A stretch of DNA of 64,000 nt from Streptomyces armeniacus (GCF_003355155.1 NZ_CP031320.1:62001-126000); one strand, 5' to 3'. Numbered from the stretch's first letter, positions 50,250 through 59,087 are shown. Notes: generated from the letters alone by a model not told the origin. Translations and numbers: made by a program.

Positions 50250-50876
50250 ATGGCGAGCGGTGGACGGACCCGGCAGCAAGACGGAAGTGAATTCGCGGCG
50301 CTCCTGCGGCGGGTACGCGCCGAGGCGGCGAGCCCGGAAGCGTCGGCCGACTGCGCGGAGCTGGTCGCCCTCGCGCGGGACGGCGGCCCGGAGTCGCGGG
50401 ATGCGCTGGCAGACGTACTGGCGGAGACCGAACGGCCGCTGTGGGCGCGGGAGGTGGCCTCGTTCGCCCTGGGGTGCGCGGGAGACCGCCGCGCCTTCGA
50501 GACCCTGATCTTCCTCCTGAACTACCGCGATCCCGTGCGCGGCGCCACCGCCGCGCACGCGCTCGTACGGCTCGGAGACCCGCGTACGGCCCGCGCCGCG
50601 GCGGCACTTGCCACCAACGAGTTGCGGACAGCATATGCCCTGCATCCCGTACGGCTGCTGGTCGCGCTGCGCGCGCCCGAGTCCGTACCGACACTGGTCG
50701 GTGTACTCTCCCGGCTGCTCGAGCGGCCCGTACCGCACTGGCCCGTCGCGCTCGCGTGCGTCGAGGGCCTGGGCCGCATCGGCGACGCCCGCGCCCGCCC
50801 CGTCCTCCAGGAGGCCGCCCACCACCACCGCCTCCGCGCGGCCGCGCACGCGGCGCTCGCGCGGGCGGGGGGTTAG
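50250..50876 (+). CDS. HEAT-repeat protein
   Basis: A 208-residue all-helical protein composed of about five HEAT-like repeats, with the family rhythm A-L-x-D-x-x-x-x-x-x-x-R-x-x-A (for example REVASFALGCAGDRRAFETL, RGATAAHALVRLGDPRTARA, PVALACVEGLGRIGDARARP). It has no signal peptide or membrane segment, so it is probably a cytoplasmic binding or adaptor protein. The ATG at 50250 follows GAAGGGGG. Its stop codon shares bases with the stop of the convergent TetR gene, so the two transcripts overlap at their ends. Confidence 0.83.
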   Translation: MASGGRTRQQDGSEFAALLRRVRAEAASPEASADCAELVALARDGGPESRDALADVLAETERPLWAREVASFALGCAGDRRAFETLIFLLNYRDPVRGATAAHALVRLGDPRTARAAAALATNELRTAYALHPVRLLVALRAPESVPTLVGVLSRLLERPVPHWPVALACVEGLGRIGDARARPVLQEAAHHHRLRAAAHAALARAGG

Positions 50877-51613
50877 CGGCTGCCGCCGGAGTCCTCCATG
50901 CCGCCGTCCGTCGAGTCGGCGTGGACGGGGCTCGGGTGCTGCCGCTGTGCCGCGTCCCCGATGCCGGCTTCGGCGATCATCTGGACGAGGGTGTCGACAA
51001 GTTCGTCGGCGCCCGCGCCCAGCCCCTCCGGTGCCAGATGGCCGCTGACCTCCATGTCCGCGATGCCGTGGGCGCTGCTGAGCAGCAGGGCGCCGTAGTG
51101 CCGTGCGTTCCGCTCGCCCACGAGGCCGGCGACGATCGCCAGGAACTCGCCGTGGAAGCGCCCAGCCGCGCGTACGCGGTCCGCGGCCGGGTCGTCCGCC
51201 GGTCCGCACAGCTGGCGCCGGACGCGGTCGAGTCCTTCGCCGAGCTCCTCGGGGCGGTGCCCCCGCCGCCTGAACAGCACCTGGTACAGGTGCGGTTGGC
51301 TCCGGCCGACGCCGACGAGGGTCTGGAGCGCGCCGCGCAGCCTGCCGGCGGCCGACAGCGCCGGGTCGGCCCGCAGGGCGTGGACCTGGTCGCCGATCCG
51401 CTGCCAGCCCTCGGTCGCGACGACGGTCAGCAGGCTGTCCTTGCCCGTGAAGTGCCGGTACGGCGCGCCCCGGCTTACGCCCGCCCGCGCGCCCACCTCG
51501 CGCAGGGTGACGGCTTCGGGGCCGCCGAGGTCGAGGAGTTCGGCGGCCGCGTCGAGCAGCGCGCGGCGGGTGGCGGCGGCGGACTCCGCACGGGTGGACA
51601 TGGTGCTCAGCAT
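50873..51613 (-). CDS. TetR family regulator, divergent from an SDR
   Basis: A 246-residue TetR protein. The HTH (about residues 12-60) has LLDAAAELLDLGGPEAVTLREVGARAGVSRGAPYRHF; the ligand domain follows, with LYQVLFRRRG and a C-terminal LVDTLVQMIAEAG helix. ATG at 51613 lies next to the large inverted repeat shared with the SDR gene; ATG at 51601 (MSTRAESAA) is also possible and neither has a ribosome binding site, so the message may be leaderless. It most likely represses itself and the SDR through the repeat. Confidence 0.88.
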   Translation of the reverse strand: MLSTMSTRAESAAATRRALLDAAAELLDLGGPEAVTLREVGARAGVSRGAPYRHFTGKDSLLTVVATEGWQRIGDQVHALRADPALSAAGRLRGALQTLVGVGRSQPHLYQVLFRRRGHRPEELGEGLDRVRRQLCGPADDPAADRVRAAGRFHGEFLAIVAGLVGERNARHYGALLLSSAHGIADMEVSGHLAPEGLGAGADELVDTLVQMIAEAGIGDAAQRQHPSPVHADSTDGGMEDSGGSR

Positions 51614-51614
51614 A

Positions 51615-51667
51615 CAGTTGACGCTGTCATCTGAAATGCTACGGTCGTGAGATGACAGCGTCAACTG
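51615..51667. promoter_or_regulatory. 18-bp perfect inverted repeat spanning the TetR/SDR divergent promoters
   Basis: CAGTTGACGCTGTCATCT (51615-51632) and AGATGACAGCGTCAACTG (51650-51667) are exact reverse complements 17 bases apart. Each arm is itself a 17-base near-palindrome (AG-TGAC-GCT-GTCA-CT with one mismatched pair), so the region holds two operators in mirror orientation with centres 34 bases apart. The SDR start codon (51652) lies inside the right arm and the TetR start beside the left arm. Confidence 0.9.
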
Positions 51668-52542
51668 AAACCCGGAAGCTCGTCGTCGTGACCGGAGCCT
51701 CCACCGGCATGGGCGCGTCGGCCGCCCGCGAACTGGCCCGCCGGGGATTCCACGTACTGGCCGGCGTACGGCGCGACCGCGACGCCGACGCCATCCGCGC
51801 GCCCGGCGTCGAACCGGTCATCCTCGACATCACCAGCCCCGAGCACGTGGCGGCACTCGCCGCGCGGACGGCCGACGACCCGCGGCCGCTGCACGCGCTC
51901 GTGAACAACGCCGGCATCCAGGTCAACGCCCCGGTCGAAACGCTGCCCCTGGCGCAGTGGCGGCACGTGTTCGAGGTCAACCTGTTCGGCCACATCGCCG
52001 TCACCCAGGCGCTCCTGCCCGCGCTGCTGCGGAGCACAGGCCGCGTGATCAACATCAGCTCGGTCGGCGGCAAGGTCGCCATGGCCACGTACGGCGCTTA
52101 CGCCGGCGCGAAGTTCGCCCTGGAGGCGGTGAGCGACTCGCTCCGCCGGGAACTCGCGCCGCTGGGCGTCCAGGTGGTCGTGGTCGAACCCGGCGGCGTC
52201 CGTACGGAGATGGCCACCCGCGGGATCGCCACGGCGAACGAACTGGCCGCCGGGATGACCCCGGAGCAGGAAGCGCGCTACGGCGGCCTGGTCGAGGCGA
52301 ACAACGCGCTGATGGCCACGGGCACCGCCGCGGGCCTGACCGCCGACGCCGCCGCCCGGGTCATCGCGAAGGCCGTGACGGCCCGCAGGCCGCGCACCCG
52401 CTACACCGCAGGCCGCGACGCCGCCCTGATCACCCGCATGACCCGGGTGCTGTCCGACCGCACGCTCGACCGCATCCTCGCCGCCAACCTCCGCCGCCAC
52501 CACCCGAAGGGAGCCCCGGCCCGGCCGCTCAGCCCCGCGTAA
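51652..52542 (+). CDS. Short-chain dehydrogenase/reductase
   Basis: A 296-residue classical SDR. The cofactor motif is VVVTGASTGMGASAAREL, the NNAG motif is ALVNNAGIQV, the catalytic Ser is in INISSVGG and the Tyr-Lys pair is YAGAKF. The sequence ends with a basic, Pro/Ala-rich tail. NADPH preference is likely from the arginine-rich turn after the second strand (VRRDRDADA). The substrate is unknown; regulation by the divergent TetR protein suggests a response to a small toxic or signalling molecule. The start codon is inside the operator. Confidence 0.9.
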   Translation: MTASTETRKLVVVTGASTGMGASAARELARRGFHVLAGVRRDRDADAIRAPGVEPVILDITSPEHVAALAARTADDPRPLHALVNNAGIQVNAPVETLPLAQWRHVFEVNLFGHIAVTQALLPALLRSTGRVINISSVGGKVAMATYGAYAGAKFALEAVSDSLRRELAPLGVQVVVVEPGGVRTEMATRGIATANELAAGMTPEQEARYGGLVEANNALMATGTAAGLTADAAARVIAKAVTARRPRTRYTAGRDAALITRMTRVLSDRTLDRILAANLRRHHPKGAPARPLSPA

Positions 52543-52652
52543 GACCGCGGGCGCGCGCAACGCCGGGGGCGCGCGCGGAAGTTGATGTGCGAGGCTGTCG
52601 CCAGCCGTTCGCAGGCGAGGATGCCGCGTACGGTCGTCGAGAGGAGCGCAGC

Positions 52653-53450
52653 GTGGAACGGAAACCCTTCCGTGTCGAGGACATCGACACCAGCAGGCCC
52701 CATCCCGCGCGGATCTACGACTACCTGCTCGGCGGCAAGGACCACTACGAGGTCGACCGCCAGGCCGGCGACCAACTGGCCGTCGCGGCCCCCGAAGTGC
52801 GGATCGGCGTCCAGGCCAACCGCGCCTTCCTGCGGCGCGCCGTACGGCACGTCGTCGGCACCGGCGTCCGCCAGCTCCTCGACGTCGGCACCGGCCTGCC
52901 CACCTCGCCGAACGTGCACGAGTCCGCCCTGGAGGTCGCACCGGACGTACGCGTCGCGTACGTCGACAACGACCCCATCGTGAACGTCCACGCCGGCGCG
53001 CTCCTCAGCCACACCGGCTCCACCAGCATCGTCCTCGCCGACCTGCGCGACCCGCAGGCCATCCTGGAACACCCCGACGTACGCGAGGTCATCGACTTCG
53101 ACGAACCCGTCGCCCTGCTCCTCGTCGCCATCCTCCACTTCCTCACCGACGCCGAGAAGCCCGCCGAGGTCGTCGCCACCCTGCGCGACGCGCTGCCGCC
53201 CGGCAGCCACCTCGTCCTCTCGCACGCCACGGGCGACTTCGCCGACCGCAGCAACGCCCAGGCCGTCTACAACGGAGCCACCGCCACCCTGAACCTGCGG
53301 GCCCGCGCCGAGGTCGAGCGCTTCTTCGACGGCTTCGACCTGATCGACCCCGGCCTCGCCCAGGTCCCGTTCTGGCGCCCGGACGCCCCACCGCCGCCGC
53401 GCTCCGCGGAGATCGGCTTCTACGGAGGCGTGGCGCGCAAGCGCGCCTGA
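52653..53450 (+). CDS. SAM-dependent methyltransferase of the Methyltransf_19 (DUF574) family, second copy
   Basis: A 265-residue paralogue of the enzyme at 1723. Family landmarks are DIDTSRPHPARIYDYLLGGK, the SAM loop LLDVGTGLPTSPNVHE, VAYVDNDPIV, HFLTDAEKP and the end FFDGFDLIDPGLAQVPFWRP. GAGGAG six bases before the GTG start gives a good ribosome binding site. Unlike the first copy it is not beside XRE or DUF397 genes; it is convergent with a large HEAT-like gene, with only six bases between their stops. The substrate is unknown. Confidence 0.88.
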   Translation: MERKPFRVEDIDTSRPHPARIYDYLLGGKDHYEVDRQAGDQLAVAAPEVRIGVQANRAFLRRAVRHVVGTGVRQLLDVGTGLPTSPNVHESALEVAPDVRVAYVDNDPIVNVHAGALLSHTGSTSIVLADLRDPQAILEHPDVREVIDFDEPVALLLVAILHFLTDAEKPAEVVATLRDALPPGSHLVLSHATGDFADRSNAQAVYNGATATLNLRARAEVERFFDGFDLIDPGLAQVPFWRPDAPPPPRSAEIGFYGGVARKRA

Positions 53451-53456
53451 CCGGCG

Positions 53457-55601
53457 CTACTCCTCTGCGGCGTGGAGCATCTCCCGTACCCGCGTGACCT
53501 CCCACGGGGCGTCCTCCACGGGCCAGTTCGCGTTCAGCTCCTCAAGCATGGCGCGGTGCTCCTCGATCACCCCGTCCCACATCAGTCCCCATGCCGCGGC
53601 GGCTTGAACCTCCGTCTCGGGACAGCGCGTCGCCCGTACGAGTGCCTCCACCGCGTTGGTCCCCGGAGCCTCGTCCAGCAGTTCCACCGCCCTCACGCGG
53701 TCCCGCAGCGGCACGTTCCCGTCGCACGCGACATCCCCCAGCGTCTCGACGAGCCGCGGGTCAACCTCCTCCGTCTCCCTGAACACCGCCTCCACCGCGT
53801 CGAGAGCTTGCCCGCGAATGAGGTCGCTCGCGGCGGTCCGTACGGTCTCGGCCAGCAGGGACGGCTCATCGGCCGCCGCGACTCCGAGCGCCGACAGCGC
53901 CGAGAGGTGATTGGCCTCGGACCCGTAGTCGCGGCTGAGCACGGCCGGTGAGGGAGGCTGCCGCAGCACCTCGCGGATACGGTCCAGTACGAGTGCCCAC
54001 TCCGCTTCGCGTGCTTCCTCGCCGCCCCGCTGCACGGCGCCGTGGGGACTCCACCAGTGGTCGAGGCCGATGCCCACGGCCGCCGGGTCGTCGCTCTCCA
54101 GCAGGATGCGCAGCGCCTGGTGGTACGACGCGTCCACCGTGGGAGCCCGGAGCCTCTTGTGTGCGCGGTACAGCTCCGGATCCGCCAGCCGGTGTCCCTC
54201 CCAGTGGACGCTGTGCGGCTTGCCGAAGATCAGCTCGATGGGGTCCTCACCCCAGGGATGCTGAGGAGGCCGGCCGCCCCAGCTCTCGGCGACCTCCTCC
54301 AGGACGGCGCGGTGCCGGTCCAGGCCTCCCGTCCGGACCAGGAAATAGGACGTGTGGGCCTGCACCATCGGCTCACCCTCGCGGAGCGCCCGGAGGAGAA
54401 CGCCGTCCGCGTCCGCGCCGAGGCTGTCGGCGAGGACGCGGATCGCCGTCTCCTTCGTGCCGTAGAAGCCGACGGACGGGTCGACGATCAGGTCACCCAG
54501 CGCGGTGACGAGCCTCTCGTCCTTCACCTCCGCCTCGTCGAGCACGCCGTAGGCCATCCAGACGGCCTTGCGGCGCACCGTGTCCGAGTCCGTGCGCGCG
54601 AGAACGTCCAGCAGGAGCCCGGCGTCGCCGGACTCGGCGTGCTCGGTCCCGAGCAGGTTCAGCGCGCTCACCTCGGCGGGAGACATCGGACGCCGGAGCA
54701 CCTCACGAGCGCGGGCCAGCACCTCGGGAAGGTACGCCTCGGCCCGTTCCTCGTCCTCCAGGACGTGACGCAGCCCCTCCCACGACTCGTAGTGGTCGAG
54801 CGCGATGCCCACGGCGTACGGGTTCTCGCTGCGGAGCAGGGTGACGAACGCGCGCAGGCATGCGTCGTCGCCGAGCGGGAACCTCAGCTCGTCGTGGGCC
54901 TCGCGCAGGACCTGATCGTGCAGCTCGGTGTCCGTCCAGTACGTGCTGTGGAAGCCCTTGATCGCTTCGCGAATGTGCTTGGCCTCCCAACCCGCGTCCT
55001 CGGGCCAGGACTTGACGAGCCGGCTGACCCGGTCGCGGTGGGTGCGGAGCCGCAGGGGCGTCGCGAGACAACCGGCCGCGTACACCTGCAGCTCCGGTTC
55101 GGACGATTCGGTGAGACGGACGAGGAGGTCCTCGACCTCCGGGAGATCGAGATCGTCGAGGGCGCCCATGGCGGCCTTGCGACCTCGTACGTCGAGGCCC
55201 TCGTCCAGGACCATGGCGGTGACCAGCGCCAGCAGCCGCCGGTCCGGTTCCCCGCCCTCGGCGAGGGCGGTACCGGCCGCGAGCAGCGCCGTCTCCCGCT
55301 CCCCGGCGTCCGGCGCCCTTTCGAGGGCGTCCGCGATCAAGTCCGCGTCCTCCGCCTCGGCGAGGTGCCACATCACGGTGAGAGCACTCTCGTGGCTGTG
55401 GCCGGACGGCGGCTGCCCGAGAAGGTCCCGGGCGGCGAAGAGCACCTCGCCGGCCACGGGGCAGTAGGGGTTGTCCACGCCCCACCTGGTGGTCGCCTGC
55501 GCCGACTGGTAGTCGTCCAGAGCCTCGCGTACGACGTCGATGTCGTCGCTCCCCAGCCGCGCGCTGAACTCGCCGAGACCCGACTTCTCGTCGTCGCTCA
55601 C
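53457..55601 (-). CDS. Large HEAT-like protein built from three homologous blocks
   Basis: A 714-residue acidic, all-helical cytoplasmic protein with no signal peptide. It consists of three related blocks of about 220-240 residues. Matching segments are the starts VDNPYCPVAGEVLFAARDLL (about 40), ENPYAVGIALDHYESWEGL (about 260) and DDPAAVGIGLDHWWSPHGA (about 505), each followed by a REVLRRP/PQPPS-type proline motif (ARDLLGQPPSGHS, AREVLRRPMSPAEVS, IREVLRQPPSPAVLS) and HEAT-like helices. The GTG start follows GGGGGA. No enzyme motif is seen; binding of a protein or nucleic acid partner is likely. Confidence 0.85.
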   Translation of the reverse strand: MSDDEKSGLGEFSARLGSDDIDVVREALDDYQSAQATTRWGVDNPYCPVAGEVLFAARDLLGQPPSGHSHESALTVMWHLAEAEDADLIADALERAPDAGERETALLAAGTALAEGGEPDRRLLALVTAMVLDEGLDVRGRKAAMGALDDLDLPEVEDLLVRLTESSEPELQVYAAGCLATPLRLRTHRDRVSRLVKSWPEDAGWEAKHIREAIKGFHSTYWTDTELHDQVLREAHDELRFPLGDDACLRAFVTLLRSENPYAVGIALDHYESWEGLRHVLEDEERAEAYLPEVLARAREVLRRPMSPAEVSALNLLGTEHAESGDAGLLLDVLARTDSDTVRRKAVWMAYGVLDEAEVKDERLVTALGDLIVDPSVGFYGTKETAIRVLADSLGADADGVLLRALREGEPMVQAHTSYFLVRTGGLDRHRAVLEEVAESWGGRPPQHPWGEDPIELIFGKPHSVHWEGHRLADPELYRAHKRLRAPTVDASYHQALRILLESDDPAAVGIGLDHWWSPHGAVQRGGEEAREAEWALVLDRIREVLRQPPSPAVLSRDYGSEANHLSALSALGVAAADEPSLLAETVRTAASDLIRGQALDAVEAVFRETEEVDPRLVETLGDVACDGNVPLRDRVRAVELLDEAPGTNAVEALVRATRCPETEVQAAAAWGLMWDGVIEEHRAMLEELNANWPVEDAPWEVTRVREMLHAAEE

Positions 55602-55711
55602 GCGTCCCCCTTCGTGATCATCCCGTCAGTCTGGAGGAACGGTCCGGGCCATGTCTCCGCATTTACCGCGGAAGCGCGCCTGACGGGCCGCCCGCGGCGA
55701 GCCGGGCGGCG

Positions 55712-57055
55712 TCACGCCCTCCCGGTCAACGGGACGGCCGTGCGGGCGCGTTCGTAGAGGGCCCGCGCGGCGGGGGTCTTCTGGTACGGGCGGATGCGGC
55801 CGAGCATGCGGGTGACGCTCTGGTCGCACTGGCCCGACTGGACCTTCGGGTAGATGTCGAGCACCTGGCGCCAGGTGGCGCAGGCCGTCTCCAGGTGCCC
55901 GATCTCCAACTGGCGCTCCGCCAGCAGGGAGAGGTAGCGGACGCGGGTGCGGTGGGCCGACGGGTTGCGGTGTTTGTCGGATTCCGCGAGTTCCGTGGTG
56001 GAGCCGCGGACGTCACCGAGGGCGTACAGGACCTGGCCCGTGTGGTAGCGCAGCGCCGGGAGGCGGTAGGAGCAGACGAACTTCCTTTCCCGCGACTCGG
56101 CCTTGTCCAACGCGGCCTCCGCCACGCGGAGATGGGACAGCGCGCTCGTACGGTCCCCGGTCTGTGCCGCCGCGTGCGCCTGCTGCCCGGCGAGGAACGC
56201 GCGCATACGGGGCCCGGCCTCCGGCGCTGCGGCAGCGGCGGCGTCGGCGAGGCGCAGGGCTTCTCGGCCGTGGCCGAGGTCGACCGCCTGGACGCTCATG
56301 CCGCGCAGCGTCGTGCAGTACGTCAGATGGTCCTCCGAGGCGCCCGCGACCTCCAGGGCCTTCACGTAGTACTGCTGCGCCAGTCCGTGCAGCCCTTCGT
56401 CCACCGCCATGTGCCCGGCCAGATAGCAGAGGTCGGAGGCCGCCGACATCATGGACTTGCGTACGGGCTCGGGTGCTCGTGCTTTGAGGTACGGCGTCAC
56501 CGTGTTGACGAGAAAAGCCGCTGCCATGGGGCGGGAGTGGCGGCCGCCGAACTCGGCGTAAAGGGCGGAGATCTGTTCCGTCATGGCGGTCACCATGTCG
56601 ACATCCGACATGCCCACGCGCTGCGTGTGGCCGGTCTGGACGGCCTCCATGCGGCCCGCGACGTCGGGCCAGTTAGGGACCGTCAGCGCGACGGAGAACA
56701 GGCTCGCGCCGAGGACGCCCCGGCGGGACGGGTCCATGTCCTGGCGGCCCAGGTCCGTGATGCCTTCCGTCGCGGGACGGCGGCCCGTGGCTCCGCCCGG
56801 TGGCGGGAAACCGGCCTCCGCGTGGGTGACCGGGTGGCCCAGTCTGCGGGCGAACGCCTCCAGGATCAGCGGCCGTACGTCCTCCCTCGGCACGTGGCCG
56901 CCGAGCCACTGGTGCACGGACGGGCTGCGGTACTTGAGCGGGGTGCCGCGTTCCGTGCCCAGGCGGTTGATCTCCTGAGCGAACTGGCGCTGCGTCCAGC
57001 CGCTCTCGCGGTACAGCCGGAGGAGGCCGGTGTTCGGCTCGCGTGTGCTGCTCAC
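55712..57055 (-). CDS. HTH regulator with C-terminal TPR-like region
   Basis: A 447-residue regulator of a type common in Streptomyces. Residues 1-90 hold an HTH-like segment (LLRLYRESGWTQRQFAQEINRLG, then SVHQWLGGHVPREDV). A hydrophobic SLFSVALTVPNW segment near 120 is followed by TPR-like helices (LGHGREALRLADAAAAAAPEAGP, GQQAHAAAQTGDRTSALSHLRVAEAAL, RQLEIGHLETACATWRQVLDIYP). The GTG at 57055 has GAGGGG upstream. It is divergent from two small overlapping genes, which are candidate targets or partners. The inducing signal is unknown. Confidence 0.83.
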   Translation of the reverse strand: MSSTREPNTGLLRLYRESGWTQRQFAQEINRLGTERGTPLKYRSPSVHQWLGGHVPREDVRPLILEAFARRLGHPVTHAEAGFPPPGGATGRRPATEGITDLGRQDMDPSRRGVLGASLFSVALTVPNWPDVAGRMEAVQTGHTQRVGMSDVDMVTAMTEQISALYAEFGGRHSRPMAAAFLVNTVTPYLKARAPEPVRKSMMSAASDLCYLAGHMAVDEGLHGLAQQYYVKALEVAGASEDHLTYCTTLRGMSVQAVDLGHGREALRLADAAAAAAPEAGPRMRAFLAGQQAHAAAQTGDRTSALSHLRVAEAALDKAESRERKFVCSYRLPALRYHTGQVLYALGDVRGSTTELAESDKHRNPSAHRTRVRYLSLLAERQLEIGHLETACATWRQVLDIYPKVQSGQCDQSVTRMLGRIRPYQKTPAARALYERARTAVPLTGRA

Positions 57056-57222
57056 TGGCGTCAACCCCTCGCACCAAGGCGGACTTAGCGCTCTAATCCC
57101 GCGCCGCTCCCGCAACCGTACCGCTGTGTGTAGTCGGACGGTTGCCTAGTGCGAGGAGAGACCCCCGCGACGCACGGGACTGCGCCCGGGGGCGTGGCCA
57201 ACGCTGCTGAAGGAGCGCTGAC

Positions 57223-57636
57223 ATGAGACACCGTAGTCAACGGTGCCGTTCGTTCGAACAGATGCCGACTGGGACCGATGTGGAGATGCAGCGGGCAGGC
57301 ATCTTGTGGGACGGGGTGAAGGCACCCGCCTGGGCGGGGGATCGGGTGCTGGCGCGGCTGGGGGAGCGGTCCGGGGCCGTGTTGCGGGATCCGTGGTCGG
57401 ACACCCTGTACTGGCTGATCCGCCCCGGCGCCGCCGACGGCTGGCGGCTGCCGCACGTGACCGTGCTCGGGGTGGCGTGCTACGTGGCCGTGCCGCCCGT
57501 GCACCGTACGAACGGTCTCGGGCCGCACTGGGCCGTACCGCCCGACCACGACCGGCAGTTGACCGACCCGGCGCTGCTGCACGAGGCGCTCGCGTACGCG
57601 GTGGGGGCGGCGTACGGCGGCCAGGACGCGCGGTGA
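57223..57636 (+). CDS. Small protein of unknown function, divergent from the HTH-TPR regulator
   Basis: A 137-residue protein without signal peptide or membrane helix. After a basic start (MRHRSQRCRSFEQMP) it has a compact domain with DRVLARLGERSGAVLRDPWSDTLYWLIRPG and VTVLGVACYVAVPPVH, ending in an acidic-aromatic helix. Related sequences are, as I recall, common in Streptomyces beside this type of regulator, but no function is known. GGAG eight bases upstream supports the ATG at 57223; ATGs at 57262 and 57286 are alternatives. It overlaps the next gene by four bases. Confidence 0.72.
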   Translation: MRHRSQRCRSFEQMPTGTDVEMQRAGILWDGVKAPAWAGDRVLARLGERSGAVLRDPWSDTLYWLIRPGAADGWRLPHVTVLGVACYVAVPPVHRTNGLGPHWAVPPDHDRQLTDPALLHEALAYAVGAAYGGQDAR

Positions 57637-57863
57637 GCGACGCGGCGGAGCTGATCGCTCCGGCGGGGGAGTGCGCCGTGTGCAAGGAGCAGGTGCAGGA
57701 ACGCCTGCTGGTGGCCGTGGTCGAGGTGGGGTCCGGGCCGGGCGCGCTGGTGTACGGGTGCCTGCCGTGCGCCCGTACGCGGGCGCGGTCGCCGTTCGCG
57801 CCTCCGTGGCTGGCCGAGGACCTTGCGGTCATCGACGCCGAGCGCGGGGGTGAGGCCAAGTGA
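57633..57863 (+). CDS. Small protein with two CxxC motifs (zinc-ribbon-like)
   Basis: A 76-residue protein in GTGA overlap with the preceding gene. CAVC and CLPC, about 30 residues apart, suggest a zinc-ribbon or a redox site. The region between them is hydrophobic (LLVAVVEVGSGPGALVYG). The rest is unremarkable. Together with the upstream gene it forms a two-gene operon divergent from the HTH-TPR regulator. Function unknown. Confidence 0.72.
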   Translation: MSDAAELIAPAGECAVCKEQVQERLLVAVVEVGSGPGALVYGCLPCARTRARSPFAPPWLAEDLAVIDAERGGEAK

Positions 57864-57901
57864 CGTGACGGCGGGACCGGCAGGGCGGCCCGCGCACGCG
57901 G

Positions 57902-58335
57902 TCAGTGCGGGCCGTTCGGCAGGATCGTGCGGGCGCCGCGGGACGTGTCCATGTACTCGCGTACCCGGTGGATCAGGCCGTCGCGGAGTTCGAAGACGAA
58001 GCAGTAGTCGTTCGCGTAGTGATTGCCGTTGGCGAGGGTCGCCGTCATCGTCTCCTCCACGACGACCACGTCGCGGTCGGCGGCGTGGAGGCCGTGGAAG
58101 GTGACGCGACGTCCCGTACGAACAGGCGGGGGAAGTCGACGGTCAGGAAGTGGACGATCTGCGCCCGGCCGGCCATGTGGTGCGGCGCGCCCAGCGCGAC
58201 CGCCGTCGCGTTGCCTGCCGGGGCCGTCCACTGCGCGTCCTCGGTGAAGAACGCGGCGATCCGTTCCGGGTCGCGTCCGGCGAAGGCCCGCCAGGCGCGG
58301 CGTACGGTCTCACGGTTCTCCTCGGTGCCGGTCAT
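57902..58335 (-). pseudogene. SnoaL/NTF2-like protein, frameshifted
   Basis: Translated in two frames, a SnoaL-like domain is visible: the first part (MTGTEENRETVRRAWRAFAG, then FFTEDAQWTAP and HMAGRAQIVHFLTVDFPRLF) breaks off near 58101-58113 and the rest (VTFHGLHAADRDVVVVEE, then YCFVFELRDGLIHRVREYMD) continues in another frame to a stop at 57902. A single missing base in the CG-rich stretch there would restore one 140-residue protein. Such proteins are polyketide cyclase-like or limonene-epoxide-hydrolase-like. Either the gene is recently broken or the base was lost in sequencing. Confidence 0.8.
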
Positions 58336-58436
58336 GGCCGGGAGCGTACGGAGGCGCGTACGGCGCGCGCTGGCGGTTTCCGGCCACGGTCCTCCCGCCG
58401 CGGACCGGGCCGGATCCCTCACCCGGAACGACCGGC

Positions 58437-59087
58437 TCAGGCGGCGGCGGCCGTACCGCCGCCGATCGTCGCGGCGAGTTCGCGCGCACGCTCGTGCGCG
58501 TCGGCCATGGACGCCTCGTGCTTCGGAAGCAGCGTGGCCAGCGCCGTCACGTGCGGGGCCATGGTCAGCTCGGGGATCACGGTGGTGACGTCCAGGCCGA
58601 ACATGTCCTCGTGGCCGAGCAGCGCGTCGAGGACGGGTACGACGTAGTCAAAGCCGTGCCTGGGAGCGCCGGGGGCGTAGCTGCCACCCCGGGCCGAGAT
58701 CACCACGGCGGGACGCCCGGCGACCTGGGAAGGGCTGCCGGGGTGGACGGTGTGGCCGAAGACGATGATCTGGTCGAGCCATGCCTTGAACACCGACGGC
58801 ATCGTCAGGTTGTACATCGGCACCGTGAAGAGATACGCGTCGGCGCCGAGGAACTCCTCGATCAGCGTCTCCTGTATCGCGGCCGCGGCGGCCTGCTCGT
58901 CGGTGTGCTGGGCGGGGTCGGTGTCGCGTGCGGTGATGCCGGCCGCGGTGATGTGGGGCACGGGTGCGGCGGCGAGGTCGCGGTGGACGACCTTGCCGTT
59001 CCAGTCGTCGAGGAAGGACTGGGCGACCTGGCGGGAGATGGAGGCTTCGCCGAGCGAAGAGGAGTCGATGTGCAGCAGGTAAGACAT
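58437..59087 (-). CDS. FMN-dependent NADH:quinone/azo reductase (AzoR-like)
   Basis: A 216-residue flavodoxin-fold reductase. The N-terminal LLHIDSSSLGEASISRQVAQ gives the FMN phosphate loop, VPMYNLTMPSVFKAWLDQI the isoalloxazine-binding loop and SARGGSYAPG the second FMN loop, all characteristic of AzoR/AcpD. It reduces quinones and azo compounds by two-electron transfer and so protects against electrophile stress. The ATG at 59087 (MSYLLHID) follows GGAAC. It is divergent from an HxlR regulator that probably controls it. Confidence 0.9.
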   Translation of the reverse strand: MSYLLHIDSSSLGEASISRQVAQSFLDDWNGKVVHRDLAAAPVPHITAAGITARDTDPAQHTDEQAAAAAIQETLIEEFLGADAYLFTVPMYNLTMPSVFKAWLDQIIVFGHTVHPGSPSQVAGRPAVVISARGGSYAPGAPRHGFDYVVPVLDALLGHEDMFGLDVTTVIPELTMAPHVTALATLLPKHEASMADAHERARELAATIGGGTAAAA

